64,000 nt of DNA from Marinimicrobium hydrolyticum. GTDB lineage: Bacteria > Pseudomonadota > Gammaproteobacteria > Pseudomonadales > Cellvibrionaceae. The notes under the pieces were generated by a model, which had not been told where the DNA came from, made no database searches, and saw nothing but the letters and a program-made list of their open reading frames with translations. The translations under genes and the position numbers were made by a program. The stretch lies in NCBI RefSeq assembly GCF_030848505.1, contig NZ_JAVDDU010000001.1, positions 372,001-436,000 of the forward strand, written 5' to 3'. Positions 17,661-27,123 of the stretch are shown here, in pieces; the first letter of the stretch is position 1; each line of letters opens with the position of its first letter.

Positions 17661-19904
17661 ATGGTAAAAGTCAGAGAAGACCACCCCATTGCCGATGATG
17701 GCAATGTCGATATTCGTGCTTGGGTCCAACGGCTCCCGGGTAATGAGAGCCGTGGAGATGAGACTCGGGATGAGTTGCATCGGGCCTGCCAGGCCAGTAG
17801 CGCAGCGGATCTCAGTGCCACTCAAGTCGCCCACGGCTGGGGGGCGAGTACCAGTAGTTTCCGCATCGGTTTGGAAATGGCCGAGATTTTGGCGGACTTG
17901 CAATTGGATCAAGATACGCTGGTAGCGGCTATCCTGTACCGGGCGGTACGCGAAGAAAAGCTTTCTCTGAGTGAAGTGCAAAAATCCTTCGGCGAGACGG
18001 TCGCCAAGCTGATCAAAGGTGTGCTGCGCATGGCTGCCATCAGCTATCAGCGCGGTGAGGAGGATGAGCGCGTATTCGGCCGCCAGTCTGATGAACAGGC
18101 CGAGAATATCCGCAAAATGCTGGTGGCCATGGTGGACGACGTGCGCGTGGCCCTGATCAAATTGGCCGAGCGCACCTGCGCCATCCGTGCCGTGAAAACG
18201 GCCACCGCCGCGCGCCGTCGTCAGGTGGCACGGGAGGTGGCGGACGTCTATGCGCCTCTGGCGCATCGCTTGGGCATCGGCCACATCAAGTGGGAGCTGG
18301 AAGACCTCTCCTTTCGCTACCTGGAACCCATCGACTACAAACGCATTGCCTCGCTGTTGGACGAGCGCCGCCTGGCGCGAGAAGAGTACATCAACACGGT
18401 CCTCCAGCAATTGCGCCACGAACTGGTGGTGGCGGACATTCAGGGCGAGGTGACCGGGCGCGCCAAGCACATCTACAGTATTTGGCGGAAGATGCAGCGC
18501 AAGGGCATCAGCTTTTCTCAGGTGTACGATATCCGCGCGGTACGCATTTTGGTGCCCACTGTGCGGGATTGTTATACCGCCTTGGGCATTGTACACAGCC
18601 TGTGGCGCAATATTCCTCACGAATTCGACGACTACGTGGCCTCTCCCAAAGAGAACGGCTACCGCTCCTTGCATACCGCCGTGATTGGCCCTGAAAACAA
18701 AGTGCTGGAAATCCAGATTCGCACTTTCGCCATGCACGAAGAGGCGGAACTGGGCGTGTGCGCGCACTGGCGCTACAAGGGCACGGATCGCGAGGCGAGC
18801 GAGAACAGTTACGAGCAGAAAATTGCCTGGTTGCGGCAGGTGCTGGAGTGGCATGACGAGTTGGGCGGGGACAGCCAGCACTTTAAAGAAGACCTGCGTA
18901 CGGTGGATCAGGATCGCATCTATGTGTTTACCCCTGAAGGGCACGTGGTGGACTTACCCAAAACCGCCACGCCCCTGGATTTTGCCTACCGCATTCACAC
19001 CGACATTGGCCACCGCTGCCGGGGTGCCAAGGTCAACAACCGTATCGTGCCCCTCAACTACCATCTGAATACCGCCGATCAGGTGGAAATCCTCACCGGT
19101 AAGCGCGAAGCGCCCAGCCGGGACTGGCTCTCGCCAGCTCTGGGCTACGTGAACACCGCCCGTGCGCGCGCCAAAGTGCAGCACTGGTTCAAACTCCAGG
19201 CTCGGGATCAAAATATCGCTGAAGGGCAGGCGCTTTTGGATCGCGAATTCAAACGTCTGGCGCTGCTGGATTTGGATTTTGAGGCCCTGGCCAAAAAGCT
19301 CAATATGAACAGCCTGGACGACCTTTACGCAGCGGTGGGCGCCAGCGACATCGGTGTGGGCCAGGTGCTGAGCGCCGCCCAGCGCTTGTTGGACGCCGCC
19401 AACCCGAAAGAACCGGTCATTCCCTTCAAAGCCAAATCGGCTCGCACCAAGAAGGGCTCAGATGTCTTTATCGAAGGCGTAGGCAATTTGTTGACGCAAA
19501 TCGCCAGCTGCTGCAACCCAGTGCCTGGCGATGCCATCACCGGCTACATTACCGTCGGCCGGGGTGTGTCCATTCACCGCCAGGATTGCAGCAACATACT
19601 GCAACTGCAGGCGGACGAGCCCGAGCGCATCATTAAAGTGTCCTGGGGCGAGACGCCGCAGAGCTCCTACTCGGTGGACTTGATCATCGAAGCCTATGAT
19701 CGTACTGGCCTGTTGCGGGATGTGACCGCCATGTTGGACAGTGAGCACATCAATATCAGTGCCTTACAGACACTTTCGGACAAGCGCAAAAACACTGTGG
19801 ATATGCTTCTGACGGCCGAAATTCGAAGTATCAACGAGCTGAGTCGCATTTTGACCCGCTTGAATCAGCTACCCAATATTGCGTCGGCGCGCCGCAAACA
19901 CTAG
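17661..19904 (+). CDS. relA: GTP pyrophosphokinase RelA
   Basis: A 747-residue ribosome-associated (p)ppGpp synthetase that senses uncharged tRNA. The N-terminal hydrolase-like domain lacks the HD motif (LVAAILYRAVRE), so it should not hydrolyse ppGpp, as in other RelA proteins. The synthetase domain has YDIRAVRI, the EFDDYVASPK loop, NGYRSLHTAV and the block HEEAELGVCAHWRYK. A TGS domain (about 405-470), a conserved zinc-finger region with CCNPVPGDAI and a C-terminal ACT domain complete it. The start is ATG; the ribosome site is weak. It follows rlmD by 58 bases and precedes mazG. Confidence 0.96.
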   Translation: MVKVREDHPIADDGNVDIRAWVQRLPGNESRGDETRDELHRACQASSAADLSATQVAHGWGASTSSFRIGLEMAEILADLQLDQDTLVAAILYRAVREEKLSLSEVQKSFGETVAKLIKGVLRMAAISYQRGEEDERVFGRQSDEQAENIRKMLVAMVDDVRVALIKLAERTCAIRAVKTATAARRRQVAREVADVYAPLAHRLGIGHIKWELEDLSFRYLEPIDYKRIASLLDERRLAREEYINTVLQQLRHELVVADIQGEVTGRAKHIYSIWRKMQRKGISFSQVYDIRAVRILVPTVRDCYTALGIVHSLWRNIPHEFDDYVASPKENGYRSLHTAVIGPENKVLEIQIRTFAMHEEAELGVCAHWRYKGTDREASENSYEQKIAWLRQVLEWHDELGGDSQHFKEDLRTVDQDRIYVFTPEGHVVDLPKTATPLDFAYRIHTDIGHRCRGAKVNNRIVPLNYHLNTADQVEILTGKREAPSRDWLSPALGYVNTARARAKVQHWFKLQARDQNIAEGQALLDREFKRLALLDLDFEALAKKLNMNSLDDLYAAVGASDIGVGQVLSAAQRLLDAANPKEPVIPFKAKSARTKKGSDVFIEGVGNLLTQIASCCNPVPGDAITGYITVGRGVSIHRQDCSNILQLQADEPERIIKVSWGETPQSSYSVDLIIEAYDRTGLLRDVTAMLDSEHINISALQTLSDKRKNTVDMLLTAEIRSINELSRILTRLNQLPNIASARRKH

Positions 19905-20058
19905 CCGGCGACTGAACAACCTCGGCTCTGGCTTTCTGTTTCACTGGTGCGGCCAGCCCGCTCCCCTCCTGCATCCGTGTAGTCGTGGGTTGCCGCTGCG
20001 GTGTTAACATCGGTCTGGAGTTCCGGCTCCGCAATAAAAACACCAGGAAAGGCTTCCC

Positions 20059-20856
20059 ATGATTTACGATACCGACGACCTTCTTTATTTGATGGCGCGT
20101 CTGCGCGATCCAAACGGCGGCTGCCCTTGGGATCTCAAGCAGAGCTACACCACCATTGCTCCTTCGACTCTGGAGGAGGCCTACGAAGTGGTGGACACCA
20201 TAGAACGGGGTGATCTGGATCACTTGAAAGAGGAACTGGGTGATCTGCTGTTCCAAGTGATCTTCTATAGCCAGCTGGCCCGCGAAGAAGGGCGCTTTGA
20301 TTTTTCGGAGGTAGTCTCCGAGTTAGTGGCCAAACTGGTGCGCCGGCATCCCCATGTATTCCCTGATGGCACTCTGGAGAGTCGGGCCGATCAGCAAAGT
20401 ACGCAGCCCGCACACATAAAAGAGCGCTGGGAAGCCATCAAACAACAGGAGCGTTCCGCCAAGGGCGCTCAAGGGCTTTTGGATGACGTCCCCCTAAACC
20501 TACCCGCTCTGAGCCGAGCCGCCAAGTTGCAAAAGCGCGCTGCCAACGTGGGCTTTAACTGGGAGCAGGTGGAAGGGCCCATCGCTAAAGTTCGCGAGGA
20601 GCTGGAGGAAGTGGAAGAGGCTCTGGCGGAAGGCGATGCAGAGGCCGTGGCCGAGGAGCTCGGGGACTTGCTGTTCGCCGCTGTGAATATCAGCCGGTTC
20701 TTAAAGATTGATCCGGAGGCGGCGTTGCGTGCGGGTAATCGCAAATTCGAGCAGCGCTTTCGCCACATAGAAACCCACAGTGAAAAACCCCTGACTGAGC
20801 TGAGCCTGGAAGAAATGGAGGCGCTTTGGCAGGAGGCGAAGCATTTGGCTCAGTGA
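20059..20856 (+). CDS. mazG: Nucleoside triphosphate pyrophosphohydrolase MazG
   Basis: A 265-residue all-alpha NTP pyrophosphatase that cleans up nucleoside triphosphates and in Escherichia coli limits ppGpp-related effects. Two MazG domains are visible: the first with CPWDLKQSY, the metal site EEAYEVVD and EELGDLLFQVIF; the second with VREELEEVEEAL and EELGDLLFAAVN. The start is ATG with AGGAAAGG upstream. It lies 154 bases after relA, a gap without a gene. The relA-mazG pairing is conserved in gammaproteobacteria. Confidence 0.95.
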   Translation: MIYDTDDLLYLMARLRDPNGGCPWDLKQSYTTIAPSTLEEAYEVVDTIERGDLDHLKEELGDLLFQVIFYSQLAREEGRFDFSEVVSELVAKLVRRHPHVFPDGTLESRADQQSTQPAHIKERWEAIKQQERSAKGAQGLLDDVPLNLPALSRAAKLQKRAANVGFNWEQVEGPIAKVREELEEVEEALAEGDAEAVAEELGDLLFAAVNISRFLKIDPEAALRAGNRKFEQRFRHIETHSEKPLTELSLEEMEALWQEAKHLAQ

Positions 20857-21030
20857 ATCGTACGCCGTCAGCAATTCACTTGGACACCTAGTGTTGAACT
20901 GAGAGTAGGCCTATTTGTATCTAAACAGGTTCACTCACGGGTGGGACGCGTCGCTCCTCCAGAAGAGTGGTCAAATCACCAGACGACGTAACGTTCGTAT
21001 TTCTCGTTATCTGGATTCAGCGGGGCGGCT

Positions 21031-21795
21031 TTATTCCGCCTTTTGGAGGGCGCCGACGCGGCGTCGGGTTTGGGAGGGTGACTCGCCGAAGTGTTTCTGG
21101 TACTGACGGCTGAAGTAACCGGGGTCAACAAACCCGCAGTCGTAGGCAATCGTCGCAATGGCTTCGGTGCTGCGGAGCAATCTGTGGCGCGCGGTTTCCA
21201 GACGCACACCCGAGATGAACTGTTTGGGGCTTTTTCCCAGGTGTTTGCGAAATCGCCGTTCCAAGGCGCTGATCGACAAGTTGGCATTCTTGGCTAAATC
21301 GCCCACCTCCAGCGCCTCCTTGTAGTGGTTGCGCACATAATCAATGCTCGGTGCCAACACCTCCAGTGCTCGCCGGGCGACAGCGGATTGGCCGACTTGC
21401 CGGGAGATTCCGTAGGAACCAATGACTTGGCCATGGTGGTCCCGCAACGGGTATTTGGAAGTGGACATCCAGCCCAGCTCTCCGCCGTGCAGGACGGTCA
21501 TCTCCAGTCGATCCTCTACCACTTCCCCGCGCATTACCCGCTGATCATCCTGAACGAACTGCTCGGCAATGTGTTGTGGGAACAGGTCGTAATCGGTGGA
21601 TGCTCTGTCCGTTTCGGGGACATTACTACTGATCAGCACCCGTTGGGCGCACTCATTGGCGTGAATAAAGTGACCCTCGGCGTTTTTTATCCAAAACAGC
21701 GTATCGCTTAAAAGGTCAAAGATTTCGAGCAGCTGAAGTGGCGCCAAACGGCTTAAAAAGTCCTGTCGAGACTCGGAAGCTCTGGGCTCTGACAT
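21031..21795 (-). CDS. AraC-family transcriptional regulator with PAS domain
   Basis: A 254-residue DNA-binding regulator. An N-terminal PAS domain (about residues 20-135; LLSDTLFWIKNAEGHFIHAN) should sense a small ligand or redox state. The last 100 residues form a two-helix-turn-helix AraC domain with LSISALERRFRKHLG and IAYDCGFVDPGYFSRQ. PAS-AraC fusions usually act as activators of adjacent or remote metabolic genes. The start MSEPRASESRQ at 21795 is chosen; an in-frame start at 21834 would add 13 residues. It is divergent from the lipoprotein esterase gene, with about 170 bases between, so that gene is a plausible target (inference). Confidence 0.88.
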   Translation of the reverse strand: MSEPRASESRQDFLSRLAPLQLLEIFDLLSDTLFWIKNAEGHFIHANECAQRVLISSNVPETDRASTDYDLFPQHIAEQFVQDDQRVMRGEVVEDRLEMTVLHGGELGWMSTSKYPLRDHHGQVIGSYGISRQVGQSAVARRALEVLAPSIDYVRNHYKEALEVGDLAKNANLSISALERRFRKHLGKSPKQFISGVRLETARHRLLRSTEAIATIAYDCGFVDPGYFSRQYQKHFGESPSQTRRRVGALQKAE

Positions 21796-21968
21796 GGGGC
21801 GACGTTCTCTCGGCGGCATAGGGAACCGCAGCATATCGCCGAATTTGTCCCATCGTAAAGCGATTTACTCCTAAAGGATTTCACTCCGATCCCCTACCAT
21901 CGGGGAATACCATAGTCGCTGTTACCTTGAAAAATACAAACAACCATAAATGAGCGGGAGAGTATTGC

Positions 21969-22913
21969 ATGCGTAAGTTAATACTGTTGCTATCGGTTGC
22001 CGGACTTTTAATGAGTGCCTGTAGCCACACTGACCACCGACACGGGAGCAAAGACATGGCACCCACTGGGGAACCGACACTGGAACGGTTGGGGTTCGAG
22101 AGCCAGCTCGACGGCACTGAGCGGGAATTCTTTGTCTATTTGCCTCCTGGCTACCATGAGCAGCCGGAGCAGGACTGGCCAGTCATGCTGTTCCTGCACG
22201 GCCATGGCGAACGAGGCAACGGCCTGGATGAACTGGGGTATGTTCTGAATATCGGCCCCTTGTACGAAGCCTGGGTGCAGAAGCGCGATTTGCCTTTCAT
22301 TATCATTGCCCCCCAACTGCACATGTTCGGCATGGACGAGCACACCGATTACCTGCGCGACCGCGACCCGGAGCAAATGCAGCGCCGCCTGGAGCGCGGC
22401 ACCCCCGAGCGTCCCGATGACTTCGAAACCCCTCAGCCGATGAATGGCGTAGCGGCTCCGGAATCCATGGACGATATGTCGGCCACCTTGCCCGGCGGTT
22501 GGGATCAGATTGAGAATGACCTGTTGATGATGCTAGACCGTGTTGCAGAGGATTACCGCACTGACGAACGGCGTTTCTACATTAGCGGCCTTAGCTATGG
22601 CGGCTTTGGCACCTGGTACATGGCGAGCAAGCACCCAGAGCGCTTTGCGGCCATGGTGCCGGTGGTCGGCTGGGGCCATCCCGAGTTAATGGCTCCCATC
22701 GCTGAGCGCAAGTTGCCCTTGTGGGTGTTCGCCGCCGGACGCGACCCAGTGGTGGAAATCCAGCATTTTTACCCCGGCCTGAACCGTCTGGAGGAACTCG
22801 GTCATCCCGAGGTGCGATTCACCAATCATGAGGACATGGGCCACGATGCGTGGAGTCGGGTGTACCAAAGTGAAGACCTCTACCAGTGGTTGCTGGAGCA
22901 GCGTCTGCCTTAA
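21969..22913 (+). CDS. Lipoprotein alpha/beta-hydrolase (esterase)
   Basis: A 314-residue secreted hydrolase with a lipoprotein signal (hydrophobic stretch then LLMSAC, lipid-bearing Cys18), so it probably sits in the outer membrane facing the periplasm. The hydrolase core begins at REFFVYLPPGYHE; LFLHGHGERGNG carries the oxyanion hole, GLSYGGFGTWY the nucleophile Ser, and GHDAWSRVY the catalytic His, with an Asp near FAAGRDPVV. It resembles poly(hydroxyalkanoate) depolymerase-like and carbohydrate-ester hydrolases; the substrate cannot be told from sequence. An insert rich in Asp, Glu, Met and Pro (about residues 115-180) precedes the nucleophile. Followed by a terminator. Confidence 0.83.
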   Translation: MRKLILLLSVAGLLMSACSHTDHRHGSKDMAPTGEPTLERLGFESQLDGTEREFFVYLPPGYHEQPEQDWPVMLFLHGHGERGNGLDELGYVLNIGPLYEAWVQKRDLPFIIIAPQLHMFGMDEHTDYLRDRDPEQMQRRLERGTPERPDDFETPQPMNGVAAPESMDDMSATLPGGWDQIENDLLMMLDRVAEDYRTDERRFYISGLSYGGFGTWYMASKHPERFAAMVPVVGWGHPELMAPIAERKLPLWVFAAGRDPVVEIQHFYPGLNRLEELGHPEVRFTNHEDMGHDAWSRVYQSEDLYQWLLEQRLP

Positions 22914-22936
22914 GTCTTTCGATCAGCCAATAGTCC

Positions 22937-22967
22937 AGACCCAGACCTAAGTGTCTGGGTCTTATCT
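22937..22967 (+). terminator. Terminator-like hairpin after the esterase gene
   Basis: AGACCCAGAC pairs perfectly with GTCTGGGTCT around a 6-base loop, followed by TATCT. The T run is short, so termination strength is uncertain. Confidence 0.55.
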
Positions 22968-23118
22968 GCTGAATCGACGCCCCTGATTCGGTTAAAACCT
23001 CCCCTCTGCCAGTCTGGCGTAATAAACCTTCAATGCGAAAAATTTGGTCTATACTTCCCCCCAGTGTGTGTTTTCGCCGGTGCCTCAAGGAGCAGCACCG
23101 CAGCCTACGGAGGGCTTA

Positions 23119-24522
23119 ATGGAACAGTCGGAGAATGGACGGGCAGGGGAGCCTGGAGCGGACATGGACTACCATCCCCTGGCCGCCGATCACTACGCTC
23201 TTCATCTGGGCGAGGTGAACAGTACCCGATCGGTGCTCGCGAACGAAGATATCTACAACGCCGATGGCATGTTGTTGGTTAAAAAAGGTGCGGCGATTTC
23301 TCCGGAAGTCGCGCGTCGTATGGCCAATTTCAAATTGCTACGACCACTGGAATCTGGGGTCAGCATTGCCCACGAAATCGACGGCCCCCAACTCCACAAA
23401 GAACTGACGCAATTACTACGCAGCGATACGACGCTGCACAGTCTTTGTCATGGACAAGGGCTTCTTTTACTGCTCCAGAATCAGTGCAACCACTACCAAC
23501 AATACGCTCCTTTGCACCAAAAAATTACCGTACTCGCCGAACGCATGCCCCAGATTTATCGACGCTCACTGCAAGGGGCGGTGTTCTGTCTGCTTATGGG
23601 CAAACAAATGCGGTTGACGGCATCAGAGATTGACGCGGTATTTCTGGCCGCGCTGGGACAGGATATCGGTATGCTGCACATAAACCCGGCTTTGCCGCTG
23701 TGTGACCGACGCGATCTGACCGACGAACAATGGCGGCAACTACAGGCGCATCCGGTAATCAGCCAAAAAATTCTCAGGACCATGCCGGGTATGCCCCCCC
23801 AGGTGTGTCGTGCTGTGTTGGAACACCACGAGTCCTGCGACGGTACCGGCTACCCGTTCCGTAAATCGGGTGCAGAGCTTTGCCAGTTGGGCCAGTTAGT
23901 CGCTTTAGCGGATCGAGTGGTGCTGACCTACCAAGCCCGCTTACGTCCGCGCGGAGATAGCTGGCGGCAACTGATACCCATGTTACAAATGAACAGTCAG
24001 GCACATTACTACCAGAATTACGCCGCGTTAATTAATCTGTTGCGCACCAGTGAAACCACGGCGGAACAACCCCGGGCTGAAGGGGACTTGGTGGCTTTGG
24101 TGGATTCGTTGCTGGATCGAATAGCCCTTCTGCAGTACGGTTTTCAGTTGCTGATCAAACCCATGAGCACACTGGATCGGTCGGAGGCTTCGGCGTATTC
24201 GCGTTCTCTGGTATTAGCCTATACGCGCATCACATTGGTGGTGCGCGGTTCGGGTTTATTGGAAGAGAGTTATTGCCGTTGGCTGCGGTTCGTGCGTGCC
24301 GAGCAGGACATGAACACATTAGGAGAGTTGCGCGAAGCCAGCCTGATGCTGGAGGAGCTGGCCAACCATTTGCACCGCCTGTGTCAGTTGATAGATGTGT
24401 ATCCGGCCGGTGGCGCAACGCCCATGGCAAAATTGCAAGGTCAGATAGCGCCGTGGAGAGACAAGCTGGCGGAACACTTAGATGCGGAACCGGATGTCAG
24501 TGCGGGACAGTTGTGCGACTGA
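23119..24522 (+). CDS. HD-GYP domain protein with altered HD motif
   Basis: A 467-residue soluble protein. The first 75 or so residues resemble the small domain found before HD-GYP units (VLANEDIYNADGMLLVKKG). The HD-GYP-like region shows AALGQDIGML, where the family has HD-IGK: Gln181 replaces His and Met185 replaces Lys. Later motifs are better kept: HPVISQKIL, HHESCDGTGYP (His236/237, Asp241, GYP 244-246) and ALADRVV. HD-GYP enzymes degrade cyclic di-GMP through a metal centre that needs the HD pair, so catalysis is doubtful and a binding role possible (inference). A helical C-terminal 150 residues is not recognised. The ATG at 23119 with CGGAGGG is preferred over upstream starts. Confidence 0.82.
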   Translation: MEQSENGRAGEPGADMDYHPLAADHYALHLGEVNSTRSVLANEDIYNADGMLLVKKGAAISPEVARRMANFKLLRPLESGVSIAHEIDGPQLHKELTQLLRSDTTLHSLCHGQGLLLLLQNQCNHYQQYAPLHQKITVLAERMPQIYRRSLQGAVFCLLMGKQMRLTASEIDAVFLAALGQDIGMLHINPALPLCDRRDLTDEQWRQLQAHPVISQKILRTMPGMPPQVCRAVLEHHESCDGTGYPFRKSGAELCQLGQLVALADRVVLTYQARLRPRGDSWRQLIPMLQMNSQAHYYQNYAALINLLRTSETTAEQPRAEGDLVALVDSLLDRIALLQYGFQLLIKPMSTLDRSEASAYSRSLVLAYTRITLVVRGSGLLEESYCRWLRFVRAEQDMNTLGELREASLMLEELANHLHRLCQLIDVYPAGGATPMAKLQGQIAPWRDKLAEHLDAEPDVSAGQLCD

Positions 24523-24533
24523 TGCCTCGCGGT

Positions 24534-25046
24534 TTAGTCTTCGTAGGGTTTGTAGTCGATGGCGGTGATCCAGTAGCTGGTCTCTCCGGCTTCTGGTCGA
24601 TTAATAACCACCTCGTCGTCCACCTGCTTGCCGAGTAATGCGCGGGCCAAAGGTGAGTCCACACTGATCTGACCTAGGCTCAGATCAAACTCGTCCGGGC
24701 CGACAATCTGGTACTGATGCTCCTGCTCTTGCTCATCTTCCACGCTTACCCAGGCTCCGAAAAATACCCGCGTTCGGTCCTCGGGAAGGCGATCCACAAT
24801 GGTGAGGTTTTCCAGCCGCTTAGTTAAAAATCGAACCCGGGAGTCGATTTCACGCAGGCGTTTTTTACCGTAAATGTAATCACCGTTTTCCGAGCGGTCA
24901 CCGTTCTTTGCCGCTTCGTGAACGGTTTCCGTCACCTTCGGGCGTTCCACTTTCCAGAGCTGTTGCAACTCCGCCCTCAAACGCCGGGCCCCGGCGGGTG
25001 TAATGTAGGCGGAGCTTTTGGGGCGGGGCGGGCGCCAACGGCTCAT
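24534..25046 (-). CDS. greB: Transcription elongation factor GreB
   Basis: A 170-residue factor that enters the RNA polymerase secondary channel and stimulates cleavage of backtracked transcripts. The N-terminal coiled coil carries AAKNGDRSENGDYIYGKKR, whose acidic residues and Tyr/Lys pattern match GreB rather than GreA, followed by EIDSRVRFLTKRLE. The C-terminal FKBP-like domain includes DSPLARALLGKQVDDEV. The ATG overlaps the stop of the upstream S9 peptidase gene by four bases (ATGA), so the two are translationally coupled. Confidence 0.95.
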   Translation of the reverse strand: MSRWRPPRPKSSAYITPAGARRLRAELQQLWKVERPKVTETVHEAAKNGDRSENGDYIYGKKRLREIDSRVRFLTKRLENLTIVDRLPEDRTRVFFGAWVSVEDEQEQEHQYQIVGPDEFDLSLGQISVDSPLARALLGKQVDDEVVINRPEAGETSYWITAIDYKPYED

Positions 25047-26989
25047 GCACCGGGCCTTTCAGTTAAGTTGGCTATATCCACCTCGGGCAACTCATCGGCG
25101 GGCTTGAAGCCGAACACTTGGCCATAAAAGTACAGCTCTGCTTCCAACGCCCGCTCGATATTTTTCGCTTGTCGGAAGCCATGCCCTTCCTCGGGGAATT
25201 CCACCAGCGCATTGGGTACGCCCTTTTTAGTCAAAGCCTGAACCATGGCTTGGGCTTGGTTGGGGGGTACGATTTTGTCTTCCAGGCCCTGCAAAAATAT
25301 CACCGGACACTGCAGACGCTCCACGTGATGAATCGGCGAGCGGGCTCGGTACAAGTCCGCCTCGGCGGGGTAGGGGCCGACTAAGGTATCCAGATAGCGG
25401 GATTCGAACTTGTGGGTATCGCGAGCCAGGCTCTCCAGATCGCCCACGCCGTACAAACTGGCCCCGGCTTGAAAGCTGTCGCCAAAGGTCAGTGCCGCCA
25501 ACACCGTATAACCTCCGGCGCTGCTGCCGCGAATGGCGCACTTCTGCGGGTGTACCAGTCGGGCTTGGGTCAGGTAATCGACGCCACTGCACACGTCGAT
25601 CACATCCGTATGCCCCCAGTTTCCTTTCAGGCGATCCCGGTAGGTGCGCCCGTAACCGGTGCTCCCGCGGTAGTTGACATCCAGTACGGCGAACCCGCGG
25701 CTGGTCCAAAACTGAATTTTTACATTGAGCGCGGCCTGCGTAGCGCCCGTTGGGCCGCCGTGACAAACCACGAGCAGCGGCGGTAAATCGCCTTCTGGCG
25801 CCTGGTAGTTGGGATTGTGGGGCGGGTAGTAAAAGCCGTGCGCCTCCTCCCCGTCGCGGGTGTCAAACGTCACTTGCTGTGGTTCCGATAAAAATTTACC
25901 CGGTGGGTCTTCCTGTGCGGATCTGGCGATCGGGAACAGTGCCAGCTCCAAGCGGGGGTCGAAACGCCACAGGCGCGTGCTTTGAGTGGGGTTGGCGCCC
26001 AAAAACAGCCCCTGGCCATTGGCACAGCGCACGGAAGAAATGTCCGTCAAACCAGTTTCGATGTCGGTTAAGGCAAAGTGAGTTAAATCAAAGTGCGCCA
26101 GCTGCCACTGGCCTTCGCGACTGTAGCAGCATAGCAGGGCGCCACTACTTAGAAAGCCGTAGGTGGACATGCCGCATACCCATTGGGGCGTGGCAAACTC
26201 CGCCTCCTGGCGGCACAGCGTCTCGACCTCTCCATCAACCCATCGATACAAGCTCCACCAATTACTGCGATCTGAGACAAAAAACAGTTCACCATCCGGT
26301 GACCACTGAGGCTGAAACACGGATTCATTCGGCCCACCGGCAATACATTCGGATTCCACGGGCACACCCCGTTCGTTCAGGCGCGCCACATGGCACTCTG
26401 TCCCGTCCCAGGGCATATTGGGGTGCTGCCAGCTTAGCCAGCTCAGTCGGTTGGTATCTGGGCTGATCTGTGGGTTACTGTAAAAATCGGCGCCGCTGAC
26501 CAGTATTTGAGTCTCACCGGAGCCATCCAGTGCCAACGCAACAATTTCATGCCGTTCTTCGGTTTTTGGATGGCTGTGATCTTCACGCACGCAAATGAGC
26601 CGGTTGCGCGCGGTGTCCACAGTCAGGTCTGCGTAACGGTAGGCGCCTTCCGGGCTGACGGGTAAGGGGTCGCCGTTGGGCGCCAACTGGTATACGCGCT
26701 GATCGCTGTCGAGTACAAAAAAGACGTTTCCCTGATGCACGCAATAGCTGCCACCACCGTATTCGTTTACGCGCGTGCGCACGCTTAACGGGCTTGGCAA
26801 TAAGTCCCGCTGGGTGCCGTCGGTGGCCAGGTGCACTAGGGCATTGCGCCCCTGTTCCTGGGGGCGTGATTCCAGCCAATAGCAATCGTCGCCATCCAGT
26901 TGTGGTTCGCCCAGGCGTACGCTTTGTGCGGTCAGGGATTGGGCGCTGATGGGAGAGCGCCAACTGCCATAAGGTGCGGTAGTAGTCAT
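25043..26989 (-). CDS. S9 family prolyl oligopeptidase-like peptidase
   Basis: A 648-residue serine peptidase of the prolyl oligopeptidase clan. Residues 1-380 or so form a beta-propeller with WD-like strands (for example QPQWSPDGELFFVSDRSN). The C-terminal hydrolase domain contains VVCHGGPTGAT (oxyanion region), the nucleophile in IRGSSAGGYTVLAAL, the Asp in LEDKIVPPNQA and the His in EEGHGFRQ. No signal peptide is seen, so it is probably cytoplasmic; related enzymes cleave short peptides or acyl-peptides. It is first in an operon with greB. Divergent to tilS with about 130 bases between. Confidence 0.9.
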   Translation of the reverse strand: MTTTAPYGSWRSPISAQSLTAQSVRLGEPQLDGDDCYWLESRPQEQGRNALVHLATDGTQRDLLPSPLSVRTRVNEYGGGSYCVHQGNVFFVLDSDQRVYQLAPNGDPLPVSPEGAYRYADLTVDTARNRLICVREDHSHPKTEERHEIVALALDGSGETQILVSGADFYSNPQISPDTNRLSWLSWQHPNMPWDGTECHVARLNERGVPVESECIAGGPNESVFQPQWSPDGELFFVSDRSNWWSLYRWVDGEVETLCRQEAEFATPQWVCGMSTYGFLSSGALLCCYSREGQWQLAHFDLTHFALTDIETGLTDISSVRCANGQGLFLGANPTQSTRLWRFDPRLELALFPIARSAQEDPPGKFLSEPQQVTFDTRDGEEAHGFYYPPHNPNYQAPEGDLPPLLVVCHGGPTGATQAALNVKIQFWTSRGFAVLDVNYRGSTGYGRTYRDRLKGNWGHTDVIDVCSGVDYLTQARLVHPQKCAIRGSSAGGYTVLAALTFGDSFQAGASLYGVGDLESLARDTHKFESRYLDTLVGPYPAEADLYRARSPIHHVERLQCPVIFLQGLEDKIVPPNQAQAMVQALTKKGVPNALVEFPEEGHGFRQAKNIERALEAELYFYGQVFGFKPADELPEVDIANLTERPGA

Positions 26990-27123
26990 AGTGGCTCTGG
27001 TCCGTTAAATACTGCCCCGGGGCGCCCGGTAATGAATGGACAAGCGCACACTGAGCGGGGACAATCCGTTTTCATTGTCGGGTATCCCCTGGCAATTATC
27101 AACGTTGGCACATCAAGGTCCAC

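Noticed and set aside
25400-25420. tRNA-like GATTCGAACTTG sequence
   Set aside because: It resembles a T-arm complement but lies in the S9 peptidase coding sequence with no acceptor or anticodon stems around it.
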